From the NCBI GenBank assembly GCA_017642445.1, contig JAGCPA010000092.1, forward strand, positions 1 to 64,000: a DNA stretch of 64,000 nucleotides, written 5' to 3'. The translations under genes and the position numbers were made by a program. The stretch is from Spirochaetia bacterium (GTDB lineage: Bacteria > Spirochaetota > Spirochaetia > CADAEX01). The notes under the pieces are model-generated. The model was not told the DNA's origin, ran no database searches, and was given only the letters and a program-made list of their open reading frames with translations. Positions 44,664 through 53,640 of this stretch are shown piece by piece. Positions within the stretch are counted from its first letter, which is position 1. Each line of letters starts with the position of its first letter.

Positions 44664-45790
44664 AAAAGATTGAAACACCAATTCCTATTATGAAACCATA
44701 TCTTCCTCCAAAGGAAGCATTTATGAAGTATGCTGATTCAATATGGGAAACTAGACATTTAACACACGGAGGACCACTCGTAAAAAAATTTTCTAATTTA
44801 TTAAGCGAATATCTTAAAGTTGCTCATACTGTAGTATTTGCTAATGGTCATTTGGCCCTTGATTGTGCATTAAAAGCACTGGGAATAAAAGATGGAGAAG
44901 CGATAACTACTCCATATACATATATTTCTACATCAAATGCTTTATCAATGAATGGTTTAAAACCTGTATATTGTGATATAAAAGAAGAAGATTGTTCCAT
45001 TGATGAAAATAAAATAGAAGCACTCATTACAGAAAAAACAAAGGTAATTGTTCCTGTGCATGTTTATGGATTCCCTTGTAAGTATAAAAAAATCCAAGAA
45101 ATAGCGGATAAATATAATTTAAAAGTTGTTTATGATGCTGCTCATGCATTTGGTGTTGAGGTCGAAGGAAGAGGAATTGGATCTCTTGGAAATGCTTCAA
45201 TGTTTTCTTTTCATGCGACCAAGGTTTTTCATACAGTAGAAGGTGGGGCAGTCACAACAGAAGATGATTCTTTGGAGGAAAAGCTTATTGCCGCTAAAAA
45301 TTTTGGTATGATAAATGCTGATGATGCCACAACAATTAGCTTTAATGCAAAAATGACAGAAATTCACGCAGCCATGGGACTTGCTAATCTGGAAATTGTC
45401 GATTGGGAAATTTTGCAAAGAAAACAAATAATAGAACGATATATAGAAAATTTGAAAAATATTAATGGAATCCGTTTGTTCCACTGGGATAAAAAAGATG
45501 TTAAATATAACTATTCATATTTCCCTATTATTTTGGAAGAGAAAGTATTAGACAAAAATAGAGATTTTATCGCCGAGATATTAGCAACGAAATATAATAT
45601 ATTTACTAGAAGGTATTTTTACCCAATTTTAAGCGATATGTCTTGTTATAAAAAAACACATAATAGCAACCAGACTCCTATAGCAAAACATATTTCTGAT
45701 CAAGTTTTGATGATGCCGTTATTTGTTGAAATGACCCCAAGTCAAATTGATTATGTTTGCGATGCTATAAAAGAAATCTTAAATGGTTAA
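44657..45790 (+). CDS. DegT/DnrJ/EryC1-family sugar aminotransferase
   Basis: This 377-aa PLP-dependent enzyme transfers an amino group from glutamate to a keto-sugar nucleotide. The Schiff-base lysine is Lys189 in SFHATKVFHTVEGG, with HxF/Asp (VYDAAHAFG) ahead of it and THGGPL near the N-terminus. Following a 2,3-dehydratase and 3-ketoreductase, amination at C4 would give a 4-amino-2,4,6-trideoxyhexose; C3 amination is the alternative. The product is a likely acceptor for the acyltransferases downstream. Confidence 0.9.
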   Translation: MLKKIETPIPIMKPYLPPKEAFMKYADSIWETRHLTHGGPLVKKFSNLLSEYLKVAHTVVFANGHLALDCALKALGIKDGEAITTPYTYISTSNALSMNGLKPVYCDIKEEDCSIDENKIEALITEKTKVIVPVHVYGFPCKYKKIQEIADKYNLKVVYDAAHAFGVEVEGRGIGSLGNASMFSFHATKVFHTVEGGAVTTEDDSLEEKLIAAKNFGMINADDATTISFNAKMTEIHAAMGLANLEIVDWEILQRKQIIERYIENLKNINGIRLFHWDKKDVKYNYSYFPIILEEKVLDKNRDFIAEILATKYNIFTRRYFYPILSDMSCYKKTHNSNQTPIAKHISDQVLMMPLFVEMTPSQIDYVCDAIKEILNG

Positions 45791-46922
45791 ACCAAGTTTA
45801 TTTTTTATTAAGCTGAAAAAGAAAATTAAGAATTCTCTCAAACCATATAGTTTTGAAGTAAGGAAAGCTATTTATATACAAAACCATTACAATTTAGATG
45901 CTTTAAAAAAAACAAAAAAAATTATAATTTTTCTTGTTCCAGCATCTACTTATGTAAATGGTGGAATTATGTCAATTTTTTCACTATGCCGATATTCAAG
46001 GTTAATAGCAAAAGATTATGTTTGTTTAATATCAACAGTACCAGGAAAAATTACTTATGCATACAATAATATGTTTAAAAATAATGAAAAAGTTTTTAGA
46101 TGGAAACAGATAATAGAAATATCTGATAGTTTGACAAATCTAATTATTCATATTCCTGAATATTATGCTAAAAAATTTTATAAAGATTTAGACAAATTAG
46201 ACATTGATGTTTTAAAAAAAATACCAGAACTGCAAATCAATATAATGAATCAAAATGTTGAATTGATGCCTAACCCTCAGGCGTTATCAGATTTATACAA
46301 ACTTACAGATAATATTACACAGACTATATCAAATAATAAATATGTAAATCAAAGTATATCTGATAAGTGGAAAATTCCAACACATTATTTGCCAGTCTGG
46401 TTACCAACAGATCATTATAAAAAATATGATTTTGATGAAAAAGAAAAAATTATTGTTCTTTCTCATGATAAAAATATATATAAAAATAACATAATTAATA
46501 TTTTAAAAATAAATTTACCCGATTGGAAAATAATTACTGTTAGAAATCTATCTTTTGATGAGTATATGGATTTAATTGCAAAAGCTTTTTTTACAATTTC
46601 CTTTGGGGAAGGTTTTGATTCATATTTTATACAACCAATAAGTGTAAGAAGTATGGGGCTTACTGTATATAATGATGAATTTTTCCCAGATAAAAGTTGG
46701 CGCGAACTGGGGAATGTTTTTCTTTCTTACCATGAAATGCAAGAAAGAATTGTTTCAAAAATAATATATTTTTTTAATAATAAAAAAATATATTATGATA
46801 CTATAAATATTATATTTGAAAAAATAAAAACGAAAAAAATTTATAATTATGATATCTATATTGAAAGTCTAAAAAATTTCTACAATAAAAAATATGACTT
46901 TTCCCCATCATTTCAAAGTTAA
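45783..46922 (+). CDS. Glycosyltransferase-like protein (GT-B type), unassigned family
   Basis: This 379-aa protein shares its whole length with the N-terminal 420 residues of the next gene: KKIIIFLVPASTYVNGGIMS in the first Rossmann half and TISFGEGFDSYFIQPISV near the end, where GT-B enzymes keep an acidic donor-binding motif. I cannot place it in a named GT family. It overlaps degT by 8 bp. A promoter follows it, so it may close the first half of the operon. Confidence 0.62.
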   Translation: MVKPSLFFIKLKKKIKNSLKPYSFEVRKAIYIQNHYNLDALKKTKKIIIFLVPASTYVNGGIMSIFSLCRYSRLIAKDYVCLISTVPGKITYAYNNMFKNNEKVFRWKQIIEISDSLTNLIIHIPEYYAKKFYKDLDKLDIDVLKKIPELQINIMNQNVELMPNPQALSDLYKLTDNITQTISNNKYVNQSISDKWKIPTHYLPVWLPTDHYKKYDFDEKEKIIVLSHDKNIYKNNIINILKINLPDWKIITVRNLSFDEYMDLIAKAFFTISFGEGFDSYFIQPISVRSMGLTVYNDEFFPDKSWRELGNVFLSYHEMQERIVSKIIYFFNNKKIYYDTINIIFEKIKTKKIYNYDIYIESLKNFYNKKYDFSPSFQS

Positions 46923-46951
46923 TTGTTTTTATCAATCGAAGATGATATAAT
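46923..46951 (+). promoter_or_regulatory. Internal promoter before the GT-PglD fusion and acyl block
   Basis: TTGTTT (46923-46928), 17-bp spacer and TATAAT (46946-46951) with an upstream TG (extended -10) lie 29 bp before the ATG. A purine-rich AAAGGAAAGGAAAG leader supplies the ribosome-binding site. It would start a unit covering the acyl module. Confidence 0.65.
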
Positions 46952-46979
46952 CAAATAGAATAAAAGGAAAGGAAAGAAG

Positions 46980-48884
46980 ATGAACCATATTAATATTAGT
47001 GAAAAAATTATATTGTCATTAAATGCTTTTTATAAGAAAAATCATAAAAAGCATAAAATTATTCATTCATTATTTCATCTTTTCCCTTTCAAAAACCGAA
47101 TAAGAAAATATCGTAATGCAAGTTTACAGAAACAAGCTAAAAAAATTAGAGAAGAAGAAAATCAGAAGAGCATACTTTATCAAGATCAATATGATTTATC
47201 GTTTGCAAAGAAAGCGAAGAAAGTTGTTATATTTATAGAAATAGAACCATATCCTATGTGTGGTGGACAAATGAATTTATTTTCTTGTTGTAAATATTCA
47301 CAACAAGTTTTAGGTGGTGATATACCAGTTTTAATGACAACAATGCCAGGTGATAACACCTATCATCATAATAACTATTTTATAAACAACATAGATATTT
47401 GCAGGTGGTCACAAATAATAGATATTTTGGCAAATAAAGAAGAGGCAATTATACACATTCCAGAAGTTGACATTTTAAATCCCGAGACGGGCGAAGAAAT
47501 GTTAAGGAGACGGTTGACAGTAGAAGATATAAAAGTACTAAAAAAAATTAATAATCTTAGAATTAATATTTTTGTTCAAGAAATTAATAAAATGCCTCCA
47601 AAAGAAAAATATAAATATTTATTTGATATAACTAATAATATTTCAATGACAACAGCTCACCCTGGATATTCAACACAGGATTGTTCAACTAAATTTAACC
47701 TGCCATTAAAAAGACTTTCATGTTTTATTGACCTAACCCCTTATGAAAAGTTTGCAAAAAACAAAATTGAAAAGATAATAATTTTATCTCCAGATTATAA
47801 TAATCCTTATCGCCAGTATATTGCACAAAAACTTAGAGAAAAGCTTGAAGGGTGGGAGATAATTGATTTTTACAGAATGACTTTTACCGAATGTATGGAA
47901 TTAACTAGCCGATCTTTTGCAACAATTACTTTTGGGGAGGGGCTTGATGGTTATTTTATTCACCCCATTGGCGTAAAACGTCTTGGATTTGCTGTATACA
48001 ATGAACAGTTTTTCCCAGATAGCTCATGGAAAAAACTATTTTGTTGCTATTCATCATGGGAAGAAATGGATGAAAAAATAGTAGATGATATAATCTTTTT
48101 ATATAATAATCCTAAGAAATATGAAGAAGCCGTTGAGGAATTAACTAAAAAAACAAAGAATGAATATGTTTTTGATGAATATATAAAATTTTTATCAGAT
48201 TTTTATAAAAATAAGTTTGATTTTTATCCACATAAATTTGTTTATATTGTTGGTGGAAATGGTTTTGCACGTGAATGTTATATTCACTTAAATGAAATTA
48301 TGGAAGAAAACCCTGAAATTAGCTTTGGTGGTTTTTTGGGGCACGGGGGATATGGTAAAACGGTTGATTATAAGGATTTTCAGATTTTTTATAAAGGAGA
48401 GGTCTCTGAGCATAAGTTCTTGGACAATGAATATGTTGTGATTGGTGCAGGATATCCTAAATTAAGAAAACAGATTTATAATGACTTGAAAAAGATGAAT
48501 TGTAAGTTTTATACATTGGTGTCTGGTTCAAAGACGATAAATAAATTTGTTGATATAGGCGAAGGAAATATATTTAATCATAGCTTCCCATCCCCAAATG
48601 TAAAGATTGGAAATGGAAATGTTTTTAATTATGAAGTAATTATTGCGCATGATGTTGAAATTGGGGATTTTAATTTTTTTGGTCCACGCAGTCAGATTTT
48701 AGGCGATGTTAAAATCGGAAACTCAAACACAGTTGGCGCAAATACCATTTTTTTACCACATTCTAAAGTGGGCAATAGCAATTCTATTGCACCGTTATCC
48801 TGTATATATAAAGGTTGCAAAAATAATTGTTACATTCAAGGAAACCCTGCATTAAAAATAGGAGATATTCAAAGTGAAATGTAA
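46980..48884 (+). CDS. Fusion: glycosyltransferase-like domain plus PglD/NeuD-like acyltransferase
   Basis: This 634-aa protein has residues 1-419 related to the preceding glycosyltransferase-like protein (FGEGLDGYFIHPIGV, as FGEGFDSYFIQPISV there). From residue 420 it is a complete sugar acyltransferase of the PglD/NeuD kind: Rossmann-like FVYIVGGNGFARE, then left-handed beta-helix hexapeptides (VKIGNGN, VEIGDFN, VKIGNSN) with the candidate catalytic base His557 (AHDVEIGD). PglD acetylates a 4-amino sugar nucleotide, so one protein may acylate and another domain transfer the amino sugar. It has its own promoter and overlaps the next gene by 11 bp. Confidence 0.78.
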   Translation: MNHINISEKIILSLNAFYKKNHKKHKIIHSLFHLFPFKNRIRKYRNASLQKQAKKIREEENQKSILYQDQYDLSFAKKAKKVVIFIEIEPYPMCGGQMNLFSCCKYSQQVLGGDIPVLMTTMPGDNTYHHNNYFINNIDICRWSQIIDILANKEEAIIHIPEVDILNPETGEEMLRRRLTVEDIKVLKKINNLRINIFVQEINKMPPKEKYKYLFDITNNISMTTAHPGYSTQDCSTKFNLPLKRLSCFIDLTPYEKFAKNKIEKIIILSPDYNNPYRQYIAQKLREKLEGWEIIDFYRMTFTECMELTSRSFATITFGEGLDGYFIHPIGVKRLGFAVYNEQFFPDSSWKKLFCCYSSWEEMDEKIVDDIIFLYNNPKKYEEAVEELTKKTKNEYVFDEYIKFLSDFYKNKFDFYPHKFVYIVGGNGFARECYIHLNEIMEENPEISFGGFLGHGGYGKTVDYKDFQIFYKGEVSEHKFLDNEYVVIGAGYPKLRKQIYNDLKKMNCKFYTLVSGSKTINKFVDIGEGNIFNHSFPSPNVKIGNGNVFNYEVIIAHDVEIGDFNFFGPRSQILGDVKIGNSNTVGANTIFLPHSKVGNSNSIAPLSCIYKGCKNNCYIQGNPALKIGDIQSEM

Positions 48885-49995
48885 TTTTAATCATGTCAAG
48901 ATCAAAGGAATAAAGACGGTTATTCCAGAACATTATATTGATATTGCCGATGAATTACAATATTTTGAAAACAATCCAAAAAAATTAGCTCGTGCTCAAA
49001 AAATGATAGGTTATGGTCGCCGTTATATTGCAGATGAGATGACAACAGTGACTGATTTGGCAGTTGATGCAGCGGAAAAGCTTCTAAGAGAGATGAATAT
49101 TAATCGAGAGGATATTGATTTATTGATATTTGTTAATCAGAAACCTGATTTTAAGGAACCAAATGATGCCTGTGTGGCTCATGGGAAATTGAATTTAAAG
49201 AAAACATGCTTCGCGCTGGATATTAATTCAGGGTGCACTGGATATATTCAAGGATTGATTACTGCTCATGCTCTAATGTCTACAGAAGCCTTTGATACAT
49301 GCCTACTCCTGGCTGGTGATTTATGTGGCAGAATGAATGATCAGAAAAATAGGAAAACAGCACCAGTCTTTGGAGATGCAGCATCAGCGACAATTTTGAA
49401 ATATTCAGCTGATGAAATAAAATCTGCATTTGTAATGGGAACAGATGGTAAAGGATATGATAAAATTATATATCCATTTGGCGGTACACACTTGCCATTT
49501 GATAAAGAATCTTTTGATATGACTGTTTTTGATGAGCAAGGAAATTATTGGAATAATAAATATGGTATAATGAAAGGCGAAGATGTCTTCAAATTTACGA
49601 TGGATGTTGCACCGCAATTGATTATTGATACAATGAAAGTGGCAAATTGGACAGCATCTGATGTAGATTTATTTGCTATCCATCAGGCCAACAAACAAAT
49701 TATTGAAAATATTGTTGCTAAGGCGGGTATTCCTGTAGAAAAAGCTCCTGCTGATGTTTTTTCAAAATATGCAAATAATTCAACAAATTCAGTTGTAACT
49801 GTTTTATCAGATCAAACAAAGACTTTAAATAAAGTAATTTTATGTGCTTTTGGCGTTGGACTGACTTGGGGAGGGGCAGCACTGGATTTGTCAGGGTGTT
49901 ATAATGGAGGTATTTCAACGTTTATTCCTCCCAACGACAAACTGACAAAAGAAGAGCAAATTAACTATTGGATCAAATATTTTAAAGGAGAATAA
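48874..49995 (+). CDS. Ketoacyl-ACP synthase III-like condensing enzyme, copy 1
   Basis: This 373-aa thiolase-fold enzyme has the KASIII triad: Cys121 (NSGCTGYIQG), His270 (FAIHQANKQ) and Asn301 (YANNS). It could condense an acyl-CoA with malonyl-ACP, or transfer an acyl group from an ACP. The triad retains Asn, which fits condensation; KASIII-like acyltransferases often change it. GTG 48874 is used because GGAG lies upstream and the sequence aligns with copy 2 from its first residues. A discrete ACP follows after 1 bp. Confidence 0.88.
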   Translation: MKCNFNHVKIKGIKTVIPEHYIDIADELQYFENNPKKLARAQKMIGYGRRYIADEMTTVTDLAVDAAEKLLREMNINREDIDLLIFVNQKPDFKEPNDACVAHGKLNLKKTCFALDINSGCTGYIQGLITAHALMSTEAFDTCLLLAGDLCGRMNDQKNRKTAPVFGDAASATILKYSADEIKSAFVMGTDGKGYDKIIYPFGGTHLPFDKESFDMTVFDEQGNYWNNKYGIMKGEDVFKFTMDVAPQLIIDTMKVANWTASDVDLFAIHQANKQIIENIVAKAGIPVEKAPADVFSKYANNSTNSVVTVLSDQTKTLNKVILCAFGVGLTWGGAALDLSGCYNGGISTFIPPNDKLTKEEQINYWIKYFKGE

Positions 49996-49996
49996 A

Positions 49997-50215
49997 ATGA
50001 CTAGAGATGAATTTTTAAATGAAATGGTAGAAGTACTACAGACAGAAGATGATATTTCGTTTGATACAGTTTTAGCTGATTTGGACGAGTGGGACTCTTT
50101 GTCTGTTATGGCAACAATGGCCTTTTTGGATAAATCTTTCGGAGTTAAGACTGAGATGAAAGATTATAAAATGATGAAAACAATTGGAGATATTGCAGCC
50201 AAGGCAGGATTATAA
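49997..50215 (+). CDS. Acyl carrier protein, copy 1
   Basis: This 72-aa protein has the 4'-phosphopantetheine attachment Ser34 in EWDSLSVMA and the acidic four-helix pattern of ACPs. GGAG precedes the ATG. It sits between KASIII copy 1 and an SDR, so it is likely the dedicated carrier for an acyl intermediate and not the housekeeping fatty-acid ACP. Confidence 0.88.
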   Translation: MTRDEFLNEMVEVLQTEDDISFDTVLADLDEWDSLSVMATMAFLDKSFGVKTEMKDYKMMKTIGDIAAKAGL

Positions 50216-50218
50216 AAT

Positions 50219-50953
50219 ATGATTTCTTTTTATAGAGAACAGGGGTTTATTGTTACAGGTGCATCTTCTGGGATAGGTGAAGGTGTGGCTTTGTTGCTAA
50301 ATGAACTTGGGGCGACGGTTGTAGCGATTGCTAGACGTGAAGATAAACTCAATGAAATGAAATTAAAAGCCAAAAATCCTGAAAATATCTTTATTGAAGT
50401 TAAAGATTTGACAGAAGATATCGAGGGGCTGCCTCTTTATGTTAAAACTTTAAGGGCAAAATATGGCAAGTTTCAGGGAATGGCTTATTGTGCTGGTTTA
50501 GGTGGAATCCATCCATTGCGTTCCGTTGATATGGAAACAATGCAAAAAATATTTGCAATCAATTATTTTGCACCAGTTTTTATGGCTAAGGGTTTTGCTG
50601 ATAAAAGAAACAATACAGGGCAAAGAAGTTCGATGGTATTTATAGCATCTGGAGGAGGTATTCATTGTGATCCAGGGATGACTTGTTATTCTGGTTCTAA
50701 GGGAGCATTGATTGCTACAATGCAATCAATTGCCAGAGAAATTGCACCGACTGGTGTTCGTGTTAATTGTGTATCACCATCATTAATTGAAACAAGTATG
50801 GCTGGTGAAATAGAACGCCAATATGCAGAAGGGAAATATCCTTTTGGACTAGGGAAGGTTTCTGATGTTGCCAATATGATTGTTTATTTGCTCTCTGAGC
50901 AATCTAAATGGATTACGGCACAAAACTACATTATTGATTGTGGAGCAATGTAA
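50219..50953 (+). CDS. Short-chain dehydrogenase/reductase (FabG-like), copy 1
   Basis: This 244-aa classical SDR has cofactor motif TGASSGIGE, NYF/NNAG-region variant YCAGLGGIH and catalytic YSGSK. The position beside ACP1 and KASIII suggests 3-ketoacyl-ACP reduction to 3-hydroxyacyl-ACP, but a sugar-oxidising role is possible. It starts 3 bp after ACP1 and ends 2 bp before KASIII copy 2. Confidence 0.85.
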   Translation: MISFYREQGFIVTGASSGIGEGVALLLNELGATVVAIARREDKLNEMKLKAKNPENIFIEVKDLTEDIEGLPLYVKTLRAKYGKFQGMAYCAGLGGIHPLRSVDMETMQKIFAINYFAPVFMAKGFADKRNNTGQRSSMVFIASGGGIHCDPGMTCYSGSKGALIATMQSIAREIAPTGVRVNCVSPSLIETSMAGEIERQYAEGKYPFGLGKVSDVANMIVYLLSEQSKWITAQNYIIDCGAM

Positions 50954-50955
50954 AA

Positions 50956-52098
50956 ATGTCAAAGTCAACGTTCAACCATGTTAAAATCAGAGGTATTACA
51001 TCTGTTGTTCCAGAAAAAGTTATTAATATTGATGATGAAATTGATTTTTTCAACAATGATTTAAAGCTTCTTGAACGCAATAAAAAAATATTAGGCTTGG
51101 GCACAAGACATGTTACAGATGATTGCACAACCAACTGTGACTTGTGCGAAGCTGCTGCAAGGGATTTAATTGATGCTTTGGCCGTTGACAAAAGTACAGT
51201 TGATGCTTTGATTGTTGTATCCTCTTCACATGATTACCATTATCCTGCTGATGCATGTATTTTACAAGGGCGGTTGGGCTTAAGCGAAGATTGTACTTGC
51301 TTTGATATTTCTGGTTTGGCATGTTCTGCTTATGTTCATGGATTGCTGCAGGCTCATGCTCTTATATCTACAGGTGTGGCAAAAAAAATATTGCTATTAT
51401 CTGGCGATATTACCAGCACTCATTCTGATCGGCGCAACCGTAATTCAAATATGCTTTTTGGGGACGCTGGTACAGCAACACTTTTGGAATGGACGGACGA
51501 AGAAAATACCGCTTGGTTTTATACAGGGACTCGTGGAAAAGATTGGAATAAACTGATTGCTCCAGCCGGGGGGTATGCTTTGCCTATAAGGGGAGATATT
51601 GCTGATTTGGAAATAACAGATAATGTTGGCAATGTTTGGCGGATGTATGATGATATCATGAAAGGACTTGATGTGTTCAAGTTTACTACAGAAATTGGGC
51701 CCAAAGGCATAGCAAAAGTTATGGAAATGAGTGGCAAGTCGATAGATGATATTGATTATTTCGCCTTTCATCAGGCGAATAAGCAAATTGTCAGAACGGT
51801 TGCAGGCTTTGCAAAACTGCCAAAAGACAAGTATTCCAGCGAAACATTCACACAGTATGGTAATTGTGGAGCAGCGGCAGTAACACTTGATATATGCCGT
51901 CATTTATCACAGCACAAAGTACAATCTCTTTGTTTGGCGACTTTTGGAGTTGGATTGTCCTTTGGTTTTTCTTTATTAAAAACCCAAAATACTTATATTG
52001 GTAAAATTAAATTATATAGAACACCCACAGGGAAAATGAATCGTCAGGAAAAAATAAAATATTGGATTTCTTACTTTAAAGAGGAAAACAATGCTTAA
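50956..52098 (+). CDS. Ketoacyl-ACP synthase III-like condensing enzyme, copy 2
   Basis: This 380-aa KASIII homolog is related to copy 1 (FNHVKIRGITSVVPE aligns with FNHVKIKGIKTVIPE). The triad is Cys123 (GLACSAYVHG), His272 (FAFHQANKQ) and Asn303 (YGNCG). ATG 50956 is chosen over TTG 50938, which lies inside the SDR gene. Two KASIII genes around one ACP and one SDR could perform successive condensations, or one may load and one transfer an acyl unit. The next SDR overlaps by 8 bp. Confidence 0.87.
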   Translation: MSKSTFNHVKIRGITSVVPEKVINIDDEIDFFNNDLKLLERNKKILGLGTRHVTDDCTTNCDLCEAAARDLIDALAVDKSTVDALIVVSSSHDYHYPADACILQGRLGLSEDCTCFDISGLACSAYVHGLLQAHALISTGVAKKILLLSGDITSTHSDRRNRNSNMLFGDAGTATLLEWTDEENTAWFYTGTRGKDWNKLIAPAGGYALPIRGDIADLEITDNVGNVWRMYDDIMKGLDVFKFTTEIGPKGIAKVMEMSGKSIDDIDYFAFHQANKQIVRTVAGFAKLPKDKYSSETFTQYGNCGAAAVTLDICRHLSQHKVQSLCLATFGVGLSFGFSLLKTQNTYIGKIKLYRTPTGKMNRQEKIKYWISYFKEENNA

Positions 52099-52834
52099 TG
52101 GCAAAACAGCTTTAATAACAGGAACCAATAGGGGAATAGGTCATGCAATTTTAGAAAAATTTGCAGAAAATAAAGCAAACATTTTTGCCCATGCAAGAAA
52201 AGAAACCCCAGATTTTATAGAAAAGATAAGCAGGCTATCTGAAAAATATAATATAACTATTACCCCCTTGTACTTTGATTTGTCTGACACCACAGCGTTA
52301 AAAGAAGAGATAAAAAATAAAATATTTAAAACAAACCAGAAAATAGATGTTTTAGTTAATACAGCAGGCATTGCCCACGGTGGGTTTTTTCAAATGACAC
52401 CTATTTCAAAAATAAAAGAGGTCTTTGATATAAATTTATTTGCCCAGATGGAAATAATTCAATTAATAATGAAAGTTATGATGAAAAACCAGAAAGGCAG
52501 TATTATCAACTTGGCTTCGGTTTTAGGTATTGATATAACAGCGGGCAGTTGTGCCTATGGGGTGTCAAAAGCCGCATTTATTGCTTTTACTAAAACACTT
52601 GCGGCTGAATATGCAAAATATAATATTAGAATTAATGCTGTTGCCCCTGGTTTAATTGATACCGATATGGCAAAGTTAATGGAAGCAGGTGCAAAGGAGA
52701 GGTTGTTAAATCAGTCTGCTATGCATCGATTGGGAAAGCCGGATGAAGTGGCTGATTTAGTTTTGTATTTGGCATCGGATAAATCTTCTTTTATCAATGG
52801 CCAGATAATAAGAGTTGATGGTGGAAAAGCATGA
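52091..52834 (+). CDS. Short-chain dehydrogenase/reductase (FabG-like), copy 2
   Basis: This 247-aa classical SDR has motif TGTNRGIGHA, NTAGIAHGG and catalytic YGVSK with Asn/Ser upstream (INLASVLG). Its sequence is closer to FabG than copy 1 is, so ketoacyl reduction is plausible. It overlaps KASIII copy 2 and ends in an ATGA overlap with the transketolase N-half. Confidence 0.87.
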   Translation: MLNGKTALITGTNRGIGHAILEKFAENKANIFAHARKETPDFIEKISRLSEKYNITITPLYFDLSDTTALKEEIKNKIFKTNQKIDVLVNTAGIAHGGFFQMTPISKIKEVFDINLFAQMEIIQLIMKVMMKNQKGSIINLASVLGIDITAGSCAYGVSKAAFIAFTKTLAAEYAKYNIRINAVAPGLIDTDMAKLMEAGAKERLLNQSAMHRLGKPDEVADLVLYLASDKSSFINGQIIRVDGGKA

Positions 52835-53640
52835 ATGATCTCAGGATAATCTCAAAAAGAATAAGAAAAGATATTTTATTAATGGGATTAAATACAGGTA
52901 ATCAGGGTTCGCACCTTGGAGGTTCCTTGTCATTGGTTGAAATTATGGCAGTGCTCTACGCCAGGGTATTGAACTTGGAAGATTTCAATTCTGAAAGCCG
53001 GGATAGGGTGATTCTTAGTAAAGGCCATGGTGTTATGGCCCAATATGCTGCTATGAAAGAAAACAACCTTCTTAAAGAAGATCTTCTGACTTTTAAACAG
53101 GATGGCAGCAAGCTTCCAGCTCATCCATCATTATTGCATAATCTACCAGGAATAGAATTCGCCACAGGTTCACTTGGACAAGGTTTATCTCTGGGAGTAG
53201 GCGTTGCCCTTGGCCTTAAGCGTAATAATAATGATAAATCAAAAGTTTATGTGGTCTTGGGTGATGGTGAGTGCAATGAAGGTTCTGTTTGGGAAGCTGC
53301 GATGTCTGCCGCACATTATAAACTAGATAATCTTATTGTCATTGTAGATAAAAATGGACTTCAATATGATGGAAAGACAGATGACGTTATGTCGATGGGT
53401 CTTCTTGATAAAAAATTTATGGCGTTCGGTTTTAAAGCAGTGTCGGTTGATGGACATAATGAGGAAGAAATATTGAATGCATTAAATATAGCACATGATA
53501 ATCAGCCTATGGCAATAATTGCAAATACGATAAAAGGGAAAGGTGTTTCGTTTATAGAGAATGATAAAACATGGCACAACAAGAGACTGACAAAAGAACA
53601 ATATGAACAGGCTATAGCTGAAGTGGAGTTAGAACGATGA
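52831..53640 (+). CDS. Transketolase-like protein, N-terminal (TPP-binding) half
   Basis: This 269-aa protein is the first half of a split transketolase. It has the thiamine diphosphate motif GDGECNEGSVWEA...KNGLQ and SKGHGVMAQYAA with the catalytic histidine region. The C-terminal half is the next gene (4-bp overlap), so they should form one heterodimeric enzyme. Split transketolases in glycan loci probably move a two-carbon ketol or form a C-C bond with an aldehyde, and are distinct from the pentose-phosphate enzyme. Confidence 0.92.
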   Translation: MNDLRIISKRIRKDILLMGLNTGNQGSHLGGSLSLVEIMAVLYARVLNLEDFNSESRDRVILSKGHGVMAQYAAMKENNLLKEDLLTFKQDGSKLPAHPSLLHNLPGIEFATGSLGQGLSLGVGVALGLKRNNNDKSKVYVVLGDGECNEGSVWEAAMSAAHYKLDNLIVIVDKNGLQYDGKTDDVMSMGLLDKKFMAFGFKAVSVDGHNEEEILNALNIAHDNQPMAIIANTIKGKGVSFIENDKTWHNKRLTKEQYEQAIAEVELER

